Shown here: one piece after another, positions 58,524-64,000 of the stretch | How positions within the stretch are numbered: position 1 is the stretch's first letter | Layout of the letters: each line of letters begins with the position of its first letter | Source of the DNA: Craterostigma plantagineum | Lineage: Eukaryota > Streptophyta > Magnoliopsida > Lamiales > Linderniaceae | Direction: 5' to 3' | Length of the DNA: 64,000 nucleotides | Assembly (NCBI GenBank): GCA_027422505.1 | Contig: JAPQWV010000002.1 | Coordinates: 28,064,501-28,128,500 of the forward strand | Notes under the pieces: model-generated | Told to the model about the DNA's origin: nothing | The model's database searches: none | Seen by the model: the letters and a program-made list of their open reading frames with translations, nothing else | Translations under genes and position numbers: made by a program

Positions 58524-59702
58524 TCAGCCTAAGTTTATCAAATCGGCCAACCGTTTCTGCAGCCGAGGCATATCAATATATGCAAGATCACAAACCTGCA
58601 ATAACAATTCACTTATATATAACTAAAACAATCGTTTAATTAACTGAACTAATACGATTGCATGCTTTACCCAACTGTATGCATAGTATACCTCGTATTG
58701 GATTCTGTAGAGAAACTTCTCACCGGCCTTACAAGTAGTGCAACTTACGAAGTCAACAAATCCAATCTCAAGCAGTTCCATGAAAACCATAGAGAGACAA
58801 ATCCCTTCAACATCGTGGCATGTAATTAAGATCTCTATCCCATTAGGACAAGAGTTGACCGTTACAGTTTTAGTTTTTCCAACGTTGTTGTTGTTGCTTA
58901 TTGAGCTCATGCTTTGAATGTTACCCACATTATGTCCAGATTCAGAGCTGTTCGTAGCCAAGTACTTGTCTCTTACCATCTTCAAGCTTTCGATCTTCTT
59001 CTCAATGTTTTTTATGTACTTCACAGCCTCGAGCATGTGGTCCGATGTTGACCTCTTACCCTAAAAAATTCACACATACACACACACGCTCAATCAGCTC
59101 ATTTACCTTTTTTTTATTTTCCTTTTTTAATTCATTACTTAATTGTCTCCTTTCTGCGAATTAACATATAATTTGGAATCTTTGGACCACAAGCTTTCAC
59201 AATCGTAGCCAAAGCCATTTAATTCCTTGCAAGGGACTAACTGAAAATTAAAATTAGGTTTCGTAATTATGTGTCTAACATATCCACGCAGACATAAACA
59301 TCTATGGGCGTTAAAGTATTACTTGCAAGTACTGGACAAACAACACTCCTAGTATACGCGTGAAAACCCTATTCATTAGAAATAATTACAAGTTTTAATA
59401 TTCGCAGTTACCTTGATATATTCAAGAGGAAGAAGATTGCGGAGTGAGGCACATAGATCAGCCATTTCCTGCCTTCGTTTCCTCTCAACGTCTCTATGAA
59501 TAATTTTTTTTAGCTTGGAATTGATGTTGACAGCTTCTGTTTTCTCAGGCACCATTGTTGATATTTGTCCCTTTGTTATGTTGTTAATCTTCATCTGATC
59601 ATTACCTTCCGATGAAGTGATACCCATTATGATAGAATCACTTTGGAAAATCTTAGGGTTTTGTAAGAAGAGGTCTTCGTCTATGTGTTCGAAGGGAGAC
59701 AT
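58524..59702 (-). CDS. bHLH transcription factor, bHLH118/bHLH120-like
   Basis: Exons 59702-59412, 59060-58692 and 58595-58524 encode 243 residues, all phase 0, with good donor and acceptor motifs. The bHLH domain spans residues 66-115: basic region [12 protein letters not shown] with H69, E73 and R77 (the E-box-contacting set), helix 1 [16 protein letters not shown], then [26 protein letters not shown]. The C-terminal half ([44 protein letters not shown]) is an ACT-like fold typical of the group. Members are plant nuclear transcription factors; bHLH118-type targets are poorly known. A TATA box (TATAAAAAGG, minus strand) lies near 59750-59759. The exon structure, with splits after EYIK and after IQYE, matches the family. 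Confidence 0.88.
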
Positions 59703-59749
59703 GATTTCGTTGGATATATGAAGACGATGAAATGTTTGTGATTCAGGTC

Positions 59750-59759
59750 CTTTTTATAA
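59750..59759 (-). promoter_or_regulatory. TATA box of the bHLH gene
   Basis: The minus strand reads TATAAAAAGG about 50 bases before the start codon. Confidence 0.6.
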
Positions 59760-60705
59760 CATGGAATGGGGCTGATTATATAAGAGAGCCCTTACCTATT
59801 TATGTTTCTCTTTAACTTTATAGAAAAAATGATGATGATGCTCAAAATAAAAAAAAGAGGCCGTTGATATCATGAAAAATAATAAAAAAAATGTTGCAAA
59901 GATTTGCCATCAAATAATGTGATCTTAAAACTACCCCACTCTTCCCAGCAGCTATCCATGTCCCCCACTGAACCCTCAATAAAATATGTTCTGAAGAAAA
60001 TTTTTGGATTTAATAACCATACTCAACTTATATTATATTAAACATATTTCGTAACAGCTTAAAGACTCAATCGCTTCCCACTGGACAAAATTAAACTGTG
60101 TGTTTATATACTTGTCATAATAATTGCAATTTTTCTACATATGTCAATTCCACGTCATCTCATTAGATATGCACGGATACAACTGAAAAGAACAATTTGA
60201 TAGATATGCTTACACGGAGAAACATCTAACATATGGAGCTCGAACTCGTCATTCTTTCTTTCCTCTCTTAGGACTTTGCTTCTCTCGTTGTAGAGCTTCA
60301 TTTCCAAAGAAGATGACTGTTATGAAGTTAAGACCAAAAAAAGAGATGAGTTTTATGCTCCATTCGTAGTTGGTTCTTTCTCTAAAACTTGAACTCAGCT
60401 TTAATTTCTTTAGTTTTCACTTGTTCTTTTCTCTTTTGGGTATGAAAGATTCCTTCCATACTGGATTTCGATGTTTCTAGAGAATCGATCTTGAACTCTT
60501 AGCCACTTGATCATTGATATAAATTTGGGTAGTATAACCATTTTGGAAAATGAGATTTGAGCATTCGCATGGATAGTCGAAATGTTTTGCTTTAAGTTTT
60601 GTAATAATAGAATCAATTGATAATTTTACATTGAAAAACCATCACTCTTTTTAAGCTTGTCTACTGCATTTTGTACCTTCAACATCATCTTGAAAAAAAA
60701 AAGAA
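59760..60705. other. bHLH upstream region, no other gene seen
   Basis: AT-rich promoter and intergenic sequence. The frame at 60410-60616 has no family signature. Confidence 0.4.
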
Positions 60706-61560
60706 TGTTGAGGAATGCGAGCCTGAACCTCGCCGGAGAAGAAGACCGGACGAACTGAAGATGGAAAGAGCTGAAAATGGTTCGACTTACAGGAACCGTC
60801 CGATCGTCCTGCGCGTGATCTGAAGGCTGGGGTTTAAAGCTGACGATTTGAATGCGGATCGTTGGATGGCGCGCGAAGAAGATCAATGGCCGAGATTAAA
60901 CGAGATTCGATCATGTTGACGATGAATCTCGAACGTTATCAAGATCGAACGGCTGTCAGCTAAGGTGTGATTTCACTTACTAAAACGTCACGCGACTTAT
61001 GCTTGCTCACGCACAACGCATGGTAGTTCTAGATCGTCCGATCACATGAAATCAACGGCTGAAATTGTTCGACACTGTAACATTTCAGCTTATATAAGTT
61101 TTGCAATTTCAGTCTGAATCATCGTCTTTAAGAGCTCGTAGTTTTGTGTGGAGTGAAAATCTCTGAGAGGTGTAAACACGAAAGTTGTAGAGGGCTGAGA
61201 AATCTGTAAACTTCGTGTTGCAAGTAATACGAAACGAGGCTCGGTTGATCCGTCGACGTAGGCTGAAGTCAGCAACCACGGTTGATCTGTTAAGTGTGTG
61301 TGTGTTTTCGACTGCTGTTTCTAGCTGATTGAGCTTCCGATAGCTCAAATCATCATGAACGAATAGCATACACTGATAACACATTCAATCTTCAGACTTC
61401 AAACGTGAGCGTTCCGATCGCGCGCCAACCTCGATCCCACGGCTACAGTACGTCGCAACTTCTTCACTTTGATCTTCTTTCCAGCTTCAGTTCAACCGGC
61501 CGTCTTCTCCGGCCGATTCCGGCGACTCCGGCGAGGTTCAGGCTCGCTTTCCCTACAAAC
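60706..61560. mobile_element. Inverted-repeat-flanked LTR-like sequence
   Basis: The sequence at 60710-60790 (CGAGCCTGAACCTCGCCGG and following) recurs inverted at about 61480-61555 (ACTCCGGCGAGGTTCAGGCT). Between them is an LTR-like stretch with a TATA box (TTATATAAGTTTT near 61091) and GGTTGATCCGTCGACGTAGG near 61242, similar to the Copia LTR at 17020. Borders and target duplication are unresolved. Confidence 0.4.
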
Positions 61561-63049
61561 TCTACCTCGAGACTGCAACCTCGCGATCCAAACTCGAAGC
61601 ATCCCCATAGCTATTCAGACCCGCACGCTACACTCGATTAAATTTTGCTCGAAAACTAGCTTTACCATCATCCTTCTTTCATTTGAGAATCACCTTCGTG
61701 TGCTTCGAAATCCCATCAAAGCTCCACCTCGATTAATACGCTCTTGCTCGGTTGATCACCCAGCTCCCTTAGGAGCTTCGAGCTCAAGGATAAACTTGCC
61801 AACCCCAAGCAGGGTTGAAATTTCCCACTTGGAGTCAACTTGAAAGCTTGAGCTCAGCATCTTTGTTTTGCTTGAAGATCCATCGGTCCTAGCCTCTTGA
61901 GCCACCTCGTAGACTCCCTCTGATTGTATTTTTTTCAAATTGTGGGCTATATGTCTTTATTTGTGTGAATCATCTGTTCAACCTTTTTTTCCTTTTTTTT
62001 TGGATCTTATATTTAGTTTCTATTTTTTGTCTTCAATTTGCGTTTGTTATAAAATTAATTAATGCAAAAAGTAAATTAAAAGGTTGTCTAATAAATTTGT
62101 GCACATTAAATTAACTAAAAATCAAATAAAATAAAATAATGCCTACTTTTGCAATGAAAAACACTCAATGTCCATTTTGTAATTTAAACTTGGTAAGGTG
62201 TCTACTTTTGTTACAAACTCATTATGTTGGCACTTTGACGACCTTGCGAAAGAACATGTTCTTCGAACTAATGAATAAACACACACAATGTTTGAATACA
62301 CTTGACAAACACCATTATAACTCATCAAAATCTTTAATTTATTTTTTCGAAACGACAATTTAATATATAAGTAAAGATATGTCGCTAAATAGCTCAACAA
62401 GCCTTCTAGAGACAATGAACTAAACAATATGGAAGAAACTCTCATCAAGAGAGAACTGAACACACCCAATAGAAAACAAAACCAGCGACAACAATATTCA
62501 AAAGTTCAAGTAAGAAGAACTAAAGAACCTACTAATAATATGGCTATTAAACCTAGATCTACAGCTCATCACTTTCTGTTGTCATCAATCTTCAAATTTT
62601 GTCTTCTCCAGTTAAAGCATTCTCACATTGAGAGAAGAAACTCCTGCAACGAGGATAACAAACTTCCAACTTGGGAGACTCATGGGGGAGGAGGGAGGTG
62701 GTTGTTCTTGTTTCGGGTTCAGATAGAGGTGAGAGTTAGGGTTTCAAGAGTGAGAAAGTAATCGAATTATACAACTTTAATCTCCATAATCACAGCGGAA
62801 ATTAAGTCTTTTATTAAAATTATATCCGCATTTTTTTTGTAAGTATTTACTATTCATATAGATTTTTCAAAAGTCAAAGATTTTCACCAGATTATACAAT
62901 GAAATAATTATATACGTAACGATATCCACATCTAATATATATATATATATATATATATTTCCTTCATTTTCTTTTCTTTTTTTCTAAATCTAATTTATAT
63001 TGGGATGATACATATTAATTTCACAACAAAAAAAAAAACTAATTCTGTA
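61561..63049. other. Intergenic DNA, no gene recognised
   Basis: The frames at 61405-61843 and 62139-62761 lack family motifs. A TA microsatellite lies near 62935-62959. Confidence 0.35.
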
Positions 63050-64000
63050 GGGGTTGAGCGGTAATATTTCGGGTCTAGCGAAAGATTTATTTTGGACCCA
63101 CGATAATTTTATCTGGAGAATATAAAACCGAAATGACGCCGCTAAAGAACACGGGATATTTACGTGGTTCGGCCAATACCGTCTACCTCTACGGAGAGCA
63201 TCAGCTTTACTATATTGAGAATATTACACCGTACAAATTAATACTCGTGTTTAAACCCAAACTCGAGACCCCTTACCCATCCGGGTAATGTATTTGTACC
63301 TACTCCCAACTTCCTCTGTTAACTACACCCGCTCTCACCCTTATCGACCCTGATAAGTTTCCCTCTCAATATTTCTCTCTCTCACTGAATTCTTCTCACT
63401 TAATTGGAATGATAATAACTGAAGAATCCTTAGCTTATTTATAGATGTCTTCAGCGCTTCTGGACCGCTCGAAACTAGTGGCCAGAAATCCGCCGCGTCG
63501 CCCTTTAATATGAATCGTTCATTAATTTATTATATATATAAAGTAATATTTTATTATAATATTATTTTTTCTTTTTTCTTCGTCAGTGGGTGGCTGGATC
63601 CCATCAGTTCTCTCCCTCCAGCCTCATACAACATCTTTTCTCCAAGCACTCAGTCTGTTTGAGTAACCCGTTCGTAACTACCACGAACGTCAATTGGTCT
63701 TCCTTGTACCAGCTACACATATCCATTCAAGAATTCTGATCCTACCCACTTGATTCACCCGCGACCTATCCTATGTACAGCTGTCGAACCGACTCCACCC
63801 GTCGATTCTGAAGAGTGAACCGACTCTACCCGTCTTATTTGTACCTACTCCCAATTACCTCACTAAAGCTACACCCGCTCTCACCCTTATCGATCCTGAT
63901 AAGTTTCCCTCTTAATATTTCTCTCTGTCACTGAATTCATCTCACTTGATTTGTGTGATAAAACTGAAGAATCCTCAGCCTATTTATAGATGTCTTCAGC
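63050..64000 (-). mobile_element. Copia LTR-like sequence with a 165-bp direct repeat, running off the window
   Basis: ACACGGGATATTTACGTGGT with TCTACCTCTACGG resembles the inner end of plant Copia LTRs lying on the minus strand. A segment starting TATTTGTACCTACTCCCAA occurs at 63291-63459 and again at 63836-64000, about 85-90% identical, including CACCCGCTCTCACCCTTATC. A smaller duplicate, GAACCGACTCCACCCGTC / GAACCGACTCTACCCGTC, lies near 63785-63835. The right copy is cut by the window end. Confidence 0.5.

Overview
The window is nuclear DNA of a flowering plant, almost certainly a eudicot. It contains AT-rich intergenic DNA, intron-split genes with GT-AG junctions, plant-only families (JAZ repressor, plant synaptotagmin, CYP96-type P450, MIR396, class II glycine-rich protein) and a dense layer of plant transposons (hAT, CACTA, PIF/Harbinger, Mutator-like, Copia, Gypsy, LINE). 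Gene style hints at an asterid, but I cannot name the species. No rRNA, organelle insert, CRISPR or bacterial-type operon was seen.

Host genes, left to right: a small basic plant-specific protein (6206-6454, -); a secreted glycine-rich/cysteine-rich protein (7716-8485, +); an F-box-associated-domain protein without an F-box (10761-12107, +); a CYP96-like P450 pseudogene cut by a solo LTR (15586-17865, +); a 13-exon SYT5-type synaptotagmin with a one-base frameshift (18824-22407, -); a MIR396 locus (34622-34713, +); a JAZ repressor (45959-46732, -) with G-boxes upstream; and a bHLH118-like transcription factor (58524-59702, -). All exon structures were derived by hand from splice motifs, reading phase and family conservation.

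Mobile DNA fills most of the rest. A 6.6-kb PIF/Harbinger element (49627-56207) has matching terminal repeats, a CTA target duplication, an intact DDE transposase and an intact Myb/SANT-like partner. It also carries two further genes, a second Myb/SANT-like protein and a GRF-zinc-finger/coiled-coil protein. A 2.7-kb foldback element (about 22870-25550) has arms made of palindromic arrays and carries a truncated plant mobile domain (PMD) gene. hAT derivatives with target duplications lie at 5011-5607 and 47604-48409. Nested CACTA elements lie at 36121-37040 and 56244-58327, the latter with a Mutator-like MITE inside. Copia, Gypsy, LINE ORF1 and hAT relics lie at 1080-3678, 25970-26820, 28109-30145, 37100-38920 and 63050-64000.

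The host genes are not one functional cluster. JAZ (jasmonate signalling), bHLH and MIR396 (growth control through GRF transcription factors) are regulators. The P450 and the synaptotagmin are family members that are broken or probably broken here. The clearest biology in the window is the transposon architecture and the disruption of neighbouring genes.
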